Below are positions 53,610 through 63,335 of a DNA stretch of 64,000 nt, piece after piece (the first letter of the stretch is position 1; every line of letters starts with the position of its first letter). Made by a program: the position numbers and the translations under genes. Source of the stretch: Euborellia annulipes (Eukaryota; Arthropoda; Insecta; Dermaptera; Anisolabididae); NCBI GenBank assembly GCA_023213315.1, contig JAKCPI010001673.1, forward strand, positions 18,989 to 82,988, written 5' to 3'. The notes under the pieces were generated by a model. The model worked only from the letters and a program-made list of their open reading frames with translations, was not told the DNA's origin and did not search any database.

Positions 53610-54102
53610 TTGAAAAAGTTGTGATAAAGATGATACTTATATTCTTTATACAGTACGTATAAGAGAGGAGTTTTGTTTTTTTTGGATGATTGAATAAAAG
53701 TGAAGCTTGTGTGAGAGAGAGAGAGAGGATAAGTGAGGAGCAGGGCGTAGAGGGTAACTGGGAGGGTGCAGCCAGACGGCCAGACAGCTTGGCATCTACG
53801 TCTGGACCAGTACAGTATCAGCAGCAGAAAGAGAAACTGTCTAGACGAACACTAGGCTCTCCTAGGCAGGCTGTCTAGCGCCTCTCTCTCTCTCTCTCTC
53901 TCTCCCGGGGAAAATAGAAAAAATTCCAGCCAACCAGCCAACCGACTCACTGCAACTGACACTTCACTTGGTCAATTCAACAAAAACAAAGAAATATTCT
54001 AATTACTAAAAATCTGAGTTGACTGCTTGAAATAAACTATGATAATTTTGCAAAATTTTAATTTCATATTTGGACATTTTATACACAATAGAGAATCATA
54101 AA
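53610..54102. other. Unique island with GTCTAGAC and GA/CT runs; dispersed repeat
   Basis: 53710-53880: GA run, GGTGCAGCCAGACGGCCAGAC, CTACGTCTGGACC, CAGCAGCAG, GTCTAGAC at 53839, CT run. 54012-54102 is the repeat also at 3763-3855. No convincing frame. Confidence 0.4.
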
Positions 54103-54745
54103 TCTATATATAATAATTGCGGAGTGTCCGTCTGTCTGTCTGTCCGTGTGTCACGCTCTGTTTGACCAACTTCCCGTTGGAATTTTGAAACGAAATTTGG
54201 AAGTCTTATAGAGGACGTCATGGAGAGTCCCAGAAAAATAATCGGGTCCCGAAATTCCTATAACTTTTTGAGTTACTAATTTCTAAAGTTACGATTTCTC
54301 CCATAGGAAATGTAAAGAGAAATATTTAAGTATTCTTTACAGTGTATTCTATGGAAGTAAACAAATCCTCAAGCAGCCGCTGGATTGGAATACGTAGTAA
54401 TAATAATAATTTTCTTTGCCCTCAGGGCTTGGTGTAGAGGTTAGCGTGGTAACCTCGTATACCAAAAGTCGCGGGTTCGGACCCCAGGCATTCCGATGAT
54501 TTTATTTAAGCCATTTAGATACCTTAAATGAGAATGCCTGGACCCCCAATAGATATATTTACAAATAACGAGTATCGTTTTAAGTCAAATTAAATGGCCT
54601 AAGTTGTCGAAAAGACTGTGTGAATGCGTGTGTGAGTGTGAGTATAAATGAGAAAAAATTGTGAATGTTTGTATTAAAAAAAAAAATAATAATAATATTA
54701 ATTTTCTTTTCATAATTAAGAAAAGGCGAGAGTCCGCCGCAGGTT
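54103..54745 (+). mobile_element. Helitron with SINE, 3' end cut
   Basis: 5' A|TCTATATATAATAATTGCGG inserted in the 54012 repeat (empty site at 3853). CACGCTCTGTTTGACC, GACGTCATGGAGAGTC, CATAGGAAATGTAAAG, GCTGGATTGGAATACG, SINE 54425-54680, then CATAATTAAGAAAAGGCGAG, cut by a DHE end. Confidence 0.75.
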
Positions 54746-54853
54746 TATGGAAACTAAATATGTCTCGACTCAAAAAACCTGGTGTGATAAGCACACAACA
54801 CAACTTTCGATTACTGAGCATATGAGGTGCCTTCAGTCACACCAGATTTTTTT
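54746..54853 (-). mobile_element. DHE, hairpin A end
   Basis: GGAAACTAAATATGTCTCGAC then a diverged hairpin A. Confidence 0.65.
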
Positions 54854-55117
54854 ACATTAAATTTAATTTTTATTGCAAGACAAATTTTTGTTTTTCCTTC
54901 CAAAATTAAAACACATTTTACATCAGTAGTTTAATTGGAACCCATTTATATTTTTGACATATATATTGCATATTTTGCTGCATATTTCAATAATTTTTAT
55001 GCATATTATATGGCATATTTAGAAGTTTTTGCAGCATAAAAATCTGGGCTCTACTCATAACTAAGAAAGGCAAGGGTCCGCCGCAGGCGGGCCCGAGCCA
55101 GCTGGCGGGGGGTCCAG
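54854..55117. other. hAT MITE right part and Helitron 3' piece
   Basis: 54960-55053 repeats GCATATTTT and ends AAAATCTGGGCTCTA, a hAT-type terminus related to TAGAGACCGGA / TAGGGCTCGGA elements; the left end was not found. 55060-55116 is the Helitron AAGAAAGGCAAGGGTCCGCC module. Confidence 0.5.
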
Positions 55118-55612
55118 CCAATGTGCACAATTTAAAGCTTGAAGGAATTGAGCTAGGAGTATAAAATTTTATATTTAAGTTAGGCACCTCCGGGGGACTT
55201 GAAAATAAACTTTTAATCAAAATCTGCCAAAGCGTACTAGTACTTTACTGATGTAGTTTTTTCGTTTTTCCAATTTTCTCAAAATTTGCTCCAACGATTT
55301 TTTTTTAAATTCAAAAATCAATTATGTATTAGATACTCTTTAAAATGTATAATCTCATTTTGCCATTGAAATCTTCTGAAGACCACTTTACTCTTGTACT
55401 TCATAGAGAAGATAGGAGAATTTGTTGCCATGGTAACAAAATTTAAATATTTTCCCATGTTTATAAATTTGACATCTTAAATTCTAATATATTGGCAGAA
55501 AATAAATATATGTCGACACAAAAAATCTGGTGTGACAAGCACAGTACACAACTTTCGATTACCGAAGGTAAGAGAAAGTTGTGTGCTGTGCGACAGTCAC
55601 ACCAAATTTTTT
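55118..55612 (-). mobile_element. DHE, hairpin A half
   Basis: Starts at the TTTAAAGCTTGAAGGAATTGAGC block; hairpin A 55518-55610. The B half is missing. Confidence 0.8.
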
Positions 55613-55771
55613 TTAGATGCTCTTTAAAAAGTATATCAGTGAAATTTTTCGTTGAAATCGTTTGAAGTACACTTTACTGATGTGGAAGCATTCGTAGCTC
55701 AGCGCCATCTATGAATTATCGCGTGGTCAAGTTAACTAAAGTGCTAAGAGCATTTAAATATATCTCGACAC

Positions 55772-55848
55772 AAAAAATCTGGTGTGACCGTGCTGTAGGG
55801 TAAGAGAAAGTTGTGTGCTGTGCGCCAGTCGCACCAGACTTTTTTTTT
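55772..55848. repeat. Solitary hairpin A, shortened
   Basis: AAAATCTGGTGTGACCGTGCTG ... GCGCCAGTCGCACCAGACTTT. The left inner arm is mostly deleted. Confidence 0.6.
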
Positions 55849-56764
55849 ATAAGTAAAAATTGAAAATTGATAAAGATTTCTTAAAGACGCCTAGTTGATA
55901 TGCTTTTTGACACACCTTGTAATTATATTATCCATTTATTTCCCTCCCTTCTGGTTGGCGGCGATAAACCTCGATTACTTTCTTCGTATGGTGGGGTTTT
56001 GTACGTACCTTGTCTAGACGTGGGGACAGACAGACAGACAGACGGACAGACAGACAGACGTTTCAACCTCGATAGGAGTTTTATCTAACATGAGTCTAGA
56101 CATAACATATTCACAGACATCAAAGCAAACGCAGCAGTGCGGCCAACCGATAACACAGCAAAAACACTTGTGCTCATAAAGCCTATTCATACGTCGCACA
56201 TAAATAAACATATGCCAATTTTCAACTAATTTTACAAAAATAACAAAAAAAAGAGAAAGAAATCGTGTTGTTTAAATTGCTAAATCTCGTTGAGATACAC
56301 CAATGCCAAACGCGGCGAAAGCAATCAGCGTGTGGAACGTCCCCTGGTAGCTATTGGTACCTTGGATTTTAAATGCACTATACAGTATTTAATAAATTCA
56401 AACCTTGAAATGATTAAAAAAAAAATAAATTATATTTAGAATGAAATCCAAATTGTCTCTAAGATCTAAATCCTGAAATAAAAATCCTTAAAATTTCAAT
56501 AAAATCGGCCAAAAAGTTCTAGTAATTTACTGATGTACTTTTTCAGTTTTTTTGATATTTTCTCAAAATTCGCTCCAATGATTTTGATTAAAATTCATAA
56601 ATGAACTATTTTTTAGATGCTCTTTAAAAAGTATATAAGGAAAATTGATCGTGGAAATCGTTTCAAATACACTTTACTCATGTGGAAGCATTCGTAGTTC
56701 AGCGCCATCTATGAATCGCGAGGACAAGTTTGGAACTTAAGTTCTAAGAGATATTATCTCGACA
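55849..56764. other. Unique island with two GTCTAGAC sites; DHE-related tail
   Basis: GTCTAGAC at 56012 and 56094 bracket a (CAGA)n run 56026-56058. 56110-56210 is moderately GC-rich. 56480-56764 resembles a diverged DHE body (AAAATCGGCCAAAAAGTTCTAG, GATGCTCTTTAAAAAGTATAT, GGAAGCATTCGTAG). The GGAAGCATTCGTAG.TCAGCGCCATC word also occurs at 55683. Confidence 0.45.
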
Positions 56765-56802
56765 TAAAAAATCTGGTGCGACCAGACACACCAGATTTTT
56801 TC
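56765..56802. repeat. Minimal hairpin A remnant
   Basis: AAAAAATCTGGTGCGACCAG joined directly to ACACACCAGATTTTTT; only the outer arms remain. Confidence 0.55.
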
Positions 56803-56826
56803 TTTATATATATAATTTATTTGTAC

Positions 56827-56867
56827 AGCTGATGTTTCGGTTCTATTTTGGAACCATCTTCAGAGCT
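56827..56867 (-). ncRNA. Small hammerhead-ribozyme-like motif
   Basis: Minus: AGCT, CTGAAGA, stem II GGTTC/GAACC with loop CAAAATA, GAAAC, ATC (allowed NUH), AGCT. Core intact. Confidence 0.6.
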
Positions 56868-57195
56868 GACAAAAAGTGTCATAGTGGATTTTATATATAT
56901 ATATTTTTAGAATCTTCTTTACACTAAAGGTTATGGAGAAAATACACCAGCGATTGCTTTTCACATTAAAATAATTTATTTGGCAAATATTTCCTCAATC
57001 CATCCTCAGTGCATCAACTGGAACATTATAAGACAGCTGATAGCTGATGCTGGATTGCGTAAGCAATCCGAAATATTTGCCAAAAAAATTATTTTAATGT
57101 GGAAAGCAACCGCCTGGTGTATTTTCTTCATAACCTTTACCATTTGTAACAGCATACTTAACTTCTTCTTTACACTTTTATAAAGACTTTTTGTC

Positions 57196-57237
57196 AGCTC
57201 TGATGATGGTTCCAACATCTTCACCGAAACGTCAGCT
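57196..57237 (+). ncRNA. Small hammerhead-ribozyme-like motif
   Basis: Plus: AGCT, CTGATGA, a weak stem II (GGT..ACC), GAAAC, GTC, AGCT. Core perfect, stem II degraded. Confidence 0.55.
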
Positions 57238-57262
57238 TTACAAATAAAATAAATATATAAAG

Positions 57263-58339
57263 AAAAAAATATTGTTGCAAAAAAAAAATGTTTTTTAATT
57301 TCCATTTCACTTCTATTTTGTGAAATATTCTATAGGGGTAAGAAAAAAAAGCAAATCCGTTACATATTTTCATATATTTTTTTTCTTATCTCTTTTATTT
57401 CATTGTAGTCTGAATGTTAAATTAAAACAAAGAAAGAAGAGCTTGAAGTGGCTGCGTAAGTCTTTTTGATTACCGACGGCCTTCACATGCTTGTTGCCAG
57501 TCTAGACTACGTCTGGCCGTGCCTTAGAAGGCTCGTAAGCCTTTCAGCCAAGACATCATCACTTCCTTGTATAATTGCAAATATAAACATTTATATATAG
57601 AATATGTAAACGGTATGTTAAAGTTAATTGGCATGTGATTTTTATTAGAGCCAAAAAAAACATCTTTGAAAAAATAAAAATTTAAATTTATCCGTTTAAA
57701 ACCAGAAGACATTAAAAATGGCGCGAGTGTAGAATTCGGCGTTAGCGAGTTCAGTAGTTTTGGCCAATTTTTCCAGGGAAAATTCTCCCTCTAAAAGAGA
57801 TGCCAATTTGATCGAGATATATGTAAAAATAACGAAAATTTTGAAGAAATACGAAGACCACATCAAAAAATGTATTATTGCTTACTTTTTTGGGTTTTTT
57901 TCTTTCTCTATTGTAATTTAGATGACAAAAATCTCTCGCCTGACCTATTCTGGTTGAGATAAATAAAGAATAAAATAAATAAATAAATTAGAATAAAAGA
58001 TTACAAGATAAATAAAGAAATTAATTAAATAGAGTTAAAAAAATAATTAATAATTTTATTAAAAATTGTTTGTTTTTTAAATAATGAACAATAAAAGAGC
58101 TAATTTCATGATAATTAAAAAAAAAAAAAACAAAGAATAATTATCCAATGTAAAGAATATTTTAAAAAATCAAATTATATTAATTAATTAATTAATATTT
58201 TATTTATTTATTTTTATTTTTTATTTTTATTTTCAATGGCCCTGGGCGTTTGCACCATTTGGCCAGCAAAAATTAATATATATTTTAAAATTTTTAAAAT
58301 TTAAAAAGTTATTTTTTAATCTAAAACAGAACCGACCTT
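57263..58339. other. Mostly unique stretch
   Basis: Contains the putative micro-exon, GTCTAGAC at 57500 with CTACGTCTGGCC beside it, and at 57780-57850 one arm (AAAGAGATGCCAATTTGATC) of an inverted repeat whose partner lies at 58865-58945. Confidence 0.4.
57409..57455 (+). CDS. Putative 47-nt internal exon (speculative)
   Basis: A long pyrimidine tract ending TTTCATTGTAG, then 47 nt, then GCTGC|GTAAGTC. One frame is open (LNVKLKQRKKSLKWL). Both splice signals match consensus well, but no neighbouring exon was found and the peptide has no recognisable family. It could be chance in T-rich sequence. Confidence 0.2.
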
Positions 58340-58509
58340 AATAGGTCGTTTTGATAACTTACCTACCCCAACATTAAAATAGTCTCCCTATGGGAGAAAT
58401 ACTGATGTTTGTCCTTCACCTGTTTTAATGCTGAAGGACAAACACCAGTATTTCTCCCATAGGGAGGATATTTTAATGTTGGGGTAGATAAATTATCAAA
58501 ACGACCCAT
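58340..58509. repeat. Perfect-looking foldback
   Basis: 77-bp arms (AATAGGTCGTTTTGATAACT ... GATGTTTGTCCTT and its mirror) with a 17-nt loop and few mismatches. It lacks the ribozyme-like core of the other foldbacks. Confidence 0.85.
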
Positions 58510-59099
58510 TAACCGAAGGTCTCGAGCCACCTTTGGACCCCTGAATGCTGAAATGCTATTATAATTATGAAAAAATACCTTATAAATAATATTCAATAGG
58601 TTGATTAACAACAAGTTAGCCTCAATACCGTTAATAGCAGATAAATAAACAAACATTATTTTGAGAATTTTCCTACTCTATTTTATTTAATATTCTAGTA
58701 ATCCAACCAAAATAGGTCGATTGCTGTTAATTTAGCTGATAAATACAATGGATCAAGAAAAAAACTCAAAAAAAGTAAGTTAAAAATCGATGAAGATAGG
58801 AGCAGCCTGGTGGTATTTATTCACCCTTTTCAATAAGTTAAAAATCCTTTTTTATAGGTTAATGTGACTTTCTTCAAAATTTTTGTTATTTTTGCATATA
58901 TCTCGATCAAATTGGCTTACGGTCACCTCTTTTAGGCTAGTAAAGGAAAAGGAGAGAGCTCTGAGGATGGTTCAAACACGGAACTGAATCGTCAGCTGTG
59001 TGAATTAATCGAATAAAGAAATAACCTTAGCTGCATCTCTCATTTTCACCCTCTTATTATTAAATTATTTCTCTCTTTTTTAGTTCAATTTACATAAAA
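58510..59099. other. Unique stretch with single hammerhead-like motif
   Basis: 58957-58998 reads AGCT, CTGAGGA, GTTC/GAAC stem, GAATC, GTC, AGCTG, then GAATTAATCGAATAAAG: one arm of a ribozyme foldback without its partner. The rest is AT-rich. Confidence 0.4.
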
Positions 59100-59767
59100 C
59101 ATTTTTTTTTTTTTTAAGTTTTTTTTTAATTATATTTTTTCCATTCACACTCACATTTACACACATACACAGTCTTTTCGGCAACTCAGGCCATTTAAGA
59201 CTTTAAACGACACCCGTTATTTGTAAATATATCAATTGGGGGTCCAGGCATTCTTATTTAAGCTATTTGGGTGCCAATGGCTTAAATAAATCATCGGACT
59301 GCCTGGGATCCGAACCCTCGACCCTTGGTATACAAGCAGTGGCGTAACGTACACCCCCCGCAAACCCCGCGATGCGGTGGGGCCCGAGAGCCGGACCGGG
59401 CGTGCTTTCAGGGTCATGAAAAAAATGATTTTTTTTCCTTTTATAATATATCATTTATCACCTGAGCCCCGAGGGGCCCGGGCCCTCTCAAAGACAAATT
59501 TTCATTAATTTTTTTTTTAACTGAAATTTTTCCGTTTTCATCTGACCCCCAAAGGGCCCGGGCCTTCTATAAGACAAAGCTTTTATTCAAAATATGCTTA
59601 AATATTAATATTTTTCATTTTTTTATTACTTTTATTTATGCGATACACTTTTTCAAAGAAAAATTTAAAAATTTAGAAAATTTTCGGGGGGGGGGAGAGG
59701 CCTCGCTAAAATACGTTACGCCACAGTATACAAGGCAAGCGCGCTACCAACTATGCCAAGCCCGCGG
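59100..59767 (-). mobile_element. SINE with hAT insertion
   Basis: Minus-strand SINE: poly(T), CACACAGTCTTTTCGGCAACTC, body, box B GGGTTCGGATCCC (minus), split at TATACAAG, and head TATACAAGGCAAGCGCGCTACC...GCCAAGCCCGCG. Confidence 0.85.
59337..59726. mobile_element. hAT-type MITE (CAGTGGCGTAAC)
   Basis: 390 bp, termini CAGTGGCGTAACGTA and TACGTTACGCCACAG; TATACAAG duplicated exactly (59329-59336, 59727-59734) and confirmed by intact SINE copies. Confidence 0.9.
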
Positions 59768-59788
59768 GCCATGTAGATATAGTCCAAG

Positions 59789-61265
59789 AGCCCAGAGCCC
59801 CCAGACAATACTCATTTTCTCACAAATAAAATGTATGGGATAAAGTAGTGTTAGTTCGTACTTTGAGTGTAAGCATATTTGCAAATTTGGGGCGTGGGCC
59901 AATTTATAGGTAACCAAGTGCCAAACATGGGTAAAAATAGTACTAATTATACTTATTTTCTCATTCTTGATTTTTACGTATATTTATAGAGAATATTGTT
60001 AAAAGTTAATAATCAATACTGCCAGACACTTACCATGGGCCATAACTCTTGCCAGACGCTTCAAAGTTACCAAAAAAAGTATGAAACTATACTCATTTTC
60101 TCATTCTTGATTTTTATATATGATATTCAGGGAACCATTTCAAAACTATTTGTAAGCTGCCAGACCAATCGGTTGGGCCAAACATCCCGCCAGACATAGA
60201 TAAAGTGTCGCTAGACGTCTGAGCGCGAGCATATTCATATTTCATATCTTTTTAATGAAAGGTCATTTATACGTCCAATTCAATTCAAAAATATTCCTGT
60301 TTTTTTACTTATTATTAAAAACCAATAAACTACTATTTTATTGCTGTTCGTTTGTTCATAATTTTCATTAAGAGTTCAAAAGTATTAATATTTTATTATT
60401 CTTTAATTAACGTTTTAAATGAGCGTTAAAAATTACTTATTTTTACTGAAGCTTTCCATTAGACCATTATTAACATAAATTTTATAAAGCTATGTATGTT
60501 ATAAAATTATCCACATATCCTGCTCGTGCTCAGACGTCTAGCGACACTTTATCTATGTCTGGCGGGAAGTTTGGCCCAACCGATTGGTCTGGCAGCTTAC
60601 AAATAGTCTTAAAATAGTTTTCTGAATATCAAATATAAAAATCAAGAATGAGAATATAAGTAAAGTTAGATCATCTTTTCGGGAGCTTTGAAGCGTCTGG
60701 CAAGAGTTATGGCCGATAGTAAGTGTCTGGCAGTATTGATTATTAATTTTTAACAATATTCTCTAAAACATACATAAAAATCAGCTCTGAGACTTTGAGA
60801 AAAGTTAGTATTGTTTTTCCCTATCTTTAACACATGAATAGCGACACTTTAGGTGTGTCTGGCGGGATGTTTGGCCCAACCGATTGGTCTGGCAGCTTAC
60901 AAATAGTTTTGAAATGGTTCCCTGAATATCATATATAAAAATCAAGAATGAGAAAATGAGTATAGTTTCATACTTTTTTTGGTAACTTTGAAGCGTCTGG
61001 CAAGAGTTTTGGCCCATGGTAAGTGTCTGGCAGTATTGATTATTAACTTTTAACAATATTCTCTATAAATATACGTAAAAATCAAGAATGAGAAAATAAG
61101 TATAATTAGTACTATTTTTACCCATGTTTGGCACTTGGTTACCTATAAATTGGCCCACGCCCCAAATTTGCAAATATGCTTACACTCAAATTACGAACTA
61201 ACACTACTTTATCCCATACATTTTATTTGTGAGAAAATGAGTATTGTCTGGGGGCTCTGGGCTCT
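59789..61265. repeat. Long foldback with duplicated right arm
   Basis: Arms of about 440 bp (59789-60225 and 60840-61265) are nearly identical and start AGAGCCCAGAGCCCCCAGAC. A third, more diverged half-copy of the arm lies at 60530-60800. GCCAGAC/GTCTGGC words recur about twelve times. The arms share a 67-codon frame with one difference, which is repeat artefact rather than a gene. Termini resemble the pogo-like group but no TA duplication is certain. Confidence 0.8.
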
Positions 61266-61310
61266 CTCTCTAATAGTTGAAATACATAGAAATATAAAAT
61301 TTCGGCATTA

Positions 61311-61583
61311 CTAGATTCCAATCCAGTGCCTGCTTGAGGATTTGTTTACATTCATAAGAGTATATAAATGCAAAGAATACATTAATTTTTCTCTATACAT
61401 TTCCTATGGGAGAAATTGTAACTTTAGGAATTAATAACTCAAAAAGTTATAGGAATTTTGCGACCCGAGTATTTTTTTCTGGACCCTCCATAACGTCCTC
61501 TATAAGGCTCCGAAATTTCGTTTCTAAATTACGTGACAGACAGACAGGCAAACGGACAGACACTCAGCTATTATATGAATAGA
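61311..61583 (-). mobile_element. Short Helitron
   Basis: Minus: TCTATTCATATAATAGCTGAG at 61583, then GTCTGTC, GTCACGTAATTTAG, CATAGGAAATGTATAG, ending GGATTGGAATCTAG|T. It keeps a CTAG end but has no GC-rich hairpin module. Confidence 0.65.
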
Positions 61584-62174
61584 GTGCAAACCCCCCACAA
61601 AAAAAAAATATGAAAAACAACTCTGTGATTCAAGCCGAGAATTCCAATAAAGATTCTTATCTTCTTTTATAAAAACAATTAAATAATCATAAAAAAAATC
61701 CAACTTTCTCTAACGTCCTTGATTACAACGGCAACATCTAGATTCGCCGCTATTGTATCGATTTATCTCAAGAGTAATCGTCAATATTTTTCAATAATTG
61801 ATAGTTTTCGTATTTATCTTTGCACAAACACAACAACAACAACAACAACAAAAAAGGAAACAAATTATTTTTCAATGTAATTGGGGAGAAAATTTATTTG
61901 TTCTGTTGCTCGTCTGCCTGTCTAGACGGCTTGCAAAGTTGCGCAATCCATCCGGCACCTGGCGCACCTGCTGCATGCAGTTCAATATCATGCCGAAATT
62001 ATCACAAGTGTCATTAGAACTATGTCTGTTTTTTTTTTTTATATTAATATAAAATTAACGCCAGATTTTCCTTATGAAATCTAGAGCAACGTTAATTAAA
62101 TTGAGATGAAAGTAAAAAAAATATTAATAAATTATGGATAACGCATCTAATTCCATTTCCGAACCATAATAATT
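61584..62174. other. Unique island with CAA run and GTCTAGAC
   Basis: (CAA)n at 61828-61852, GTCTAGAC at 61920, then a GC-richer block (TTGCGCAATCCATCCGGCACC, GGCGCACCTGCTGCATGCAG). An 84-codon frame covers it (poly-Gln then FVLLLVCLSRRLAKLRNPSG) but nothing supports translation. Confidence 0.4.
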
Positions 62175-62425
62175 AAAAAATCTGGTGTGATTGGCCAGAT
62201 GCAGCACACAACTTTCTCTTAAATGCGGTTCTGTGTCAACACCATGGGCGTAACTAGAGAATTTGGCTGGGGGGGGGGGGGCATGGGACCAGCTATCTTC
62301 TGGAAAGCCCCATATTTTCTCAATTTTTCTTGGGGGTAGGGCGCTTTCTGGGGGGGGGGCGAGCTCCGGGCCCCCAAGTTACGCCCATGGTCAACACTCA
62401 CCGGCTTGTTGAAATATAGGCTAAT
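62175..62425. repeat. Hairpin A remnant split by MITE
   Basis: AAAAAATCTGGTGTGATTGG ... TTTCTCTTAAATGCGGTTCTGT at the left of the MITE; the right arm is lost. Confidence 0.5.
62243..62389. mobile_element. hAT-type MITE (CATGGGCGTAACT)
   Basis: 147 bp, termini CATGGGCGTAACTAG and CAAGTTACGCCCATG; GTCAACAC duplicated exactly (62235-62242, 62390-62397). The interior is mainly G-runs and GGGCGC. Confidence 0.9.
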
Positions 62426-62459
62426 TTTGTTTTTGGATGTTTTAGAAAGGAGGATTGCA

Positions 62460-62830
62460 GTCAGCTGGAATTAGGAAAAGACCGAATATTCGATTTCGGT
62501 CAAAATCCAGCCGAAACCTGGCTTTGAAAATATGATATGGGATGTGACTTGCACGCAAAAAAAAAGGTAAATGATTTGCACGTGAGGGAGGAAAAAAATT
62601 TTCCACAAGGCGGGAAAGGGGCGGAAAAAATTCCATTTCCATGACAGGAAAAAAATTTTCCGCCAAGAAAAAAAAAATGGGATGGAAAAATTTTGCCTTC
62701 CCAAAAAAAAGGGTAAAATGATTCCCACGGAAGGGAAAAAATTTTCCGCAGGTCGGAAAAGCGGAACTATTTCGTTTTGCTAAGGGAAAAGGCAGAGGGA
62801 AAAGTAAAAAAAAAAAAAAAAAAAAGGTAA
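62460..62830. mobile_element. Decayed hAT MITE (TAGGGTCCGACCGAA family)
   Basis: GACCGAATATTCGATTTCGG ... CAGCCGAAACCTGG...GACTTGCACGC matches the family interior, followed by TTTTCCGCC-type minisatellite. No intact ends. Confidence 0.5.
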
Positions 62831-62915
62831 AATCACAGAAAAAAACTCTATGAATGCCGATGTGCCAGGAATATATGAAATTTGAAATATTATCATATCT
62901 TATTAAAAGCTCAGG

Positions 62916-63058
62916 CTCTTGCGCCGGAGTCCCGGGTTCAATTCCCGTCCCAAGCGAGAAAAATTTATTTCATTTGATTTGACTACAAATCATTTGAAAT
63001 AAATAGGGATGGGGTCTAAATGGCCTTAAATGCCGAAAAAGACCTTAAAAAAAAAAAA
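62916..63058 (+). mobile_element. Second SINE type, tRNA-derived
   Basis: Begins CTCTTGCGCCGGAG with a clear box B GGGTTCAATTCCC, a short AT-rich body, and TAAATGGCCTTAAATGCCGAAAAAGACC before poly(A). The 11-bp duplication AAAAGCTCAGG (62905-62915, 63059-63069) is exact. The head differs from the main SINE, but the tail motif is related. Confidence 0.85.
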
Positions 63059-63089
63059 AAAAGCTCAGGGGCCCACTTCTTGTGAGTAC

Positions 63090-63335
63090 GGGGCCGGAGA
63101 CCACGAGGGGTAAAGGGGGTAATTACCCCTCCCCCTCGAGATTAAACAAAAAAAATTATTTTTAATGTAAAATTTTAAAAATTAATACTTAAAAATTTGA
63201 TTTGTATTTATATTCTGACAAACAAGTACAGAATGCGTCTTTAAATTACCGAAATTAAGAAAAAATAGTGTGCTGTGCGACCAGTCACACCAGATTACCC
63301 CCCCCCCCCGAGAAACACCTCTGGATCCGCCCTTG
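63090..63335. mobile_element. hAT MITE (CAAGGGCGGAT family), left end decayed
   Basis: Right end CACCTCTGGATCCGCCCTTG is intact; left is GACCACGAGGGGTAAAGGGGG. Near-identical interior to 48424-48680, including the half hairpin A (GTGTGCTGTGCGACCAGTCACACCAG). Confidence 0.7.

Larger units (their letters stand above)
56803..57262. repeat. Nested foldbacks with hammerhead-like motifs
   Basis: Outer arms (TTTATTTGTACAGCTGATG and CGTCAGCTTTACAAATAAA) each have a hammerhead-like core. A second inverted pair lies inside (56929-57020 and 57060-57142, GGTTATG.AGAAAATACACCAG), possibly a different foldback inserted in the first. Confidence 0.75.

Noticed and set aside
59996..61056. Three almost identical 67-83 codon frames (LKVNNQYCQTLT...)
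   Set aside because: They are the same segment of the 59789-61265 foldback read in each arm. There is no start context or domain, and the similarity is DNA-level.
61798..62052. 84-codon poly-Gln frame as a gene
   Set aside because: CAA microsatellite followed by a short hydrophobic stretch; no promoter, splice or homology evidence.
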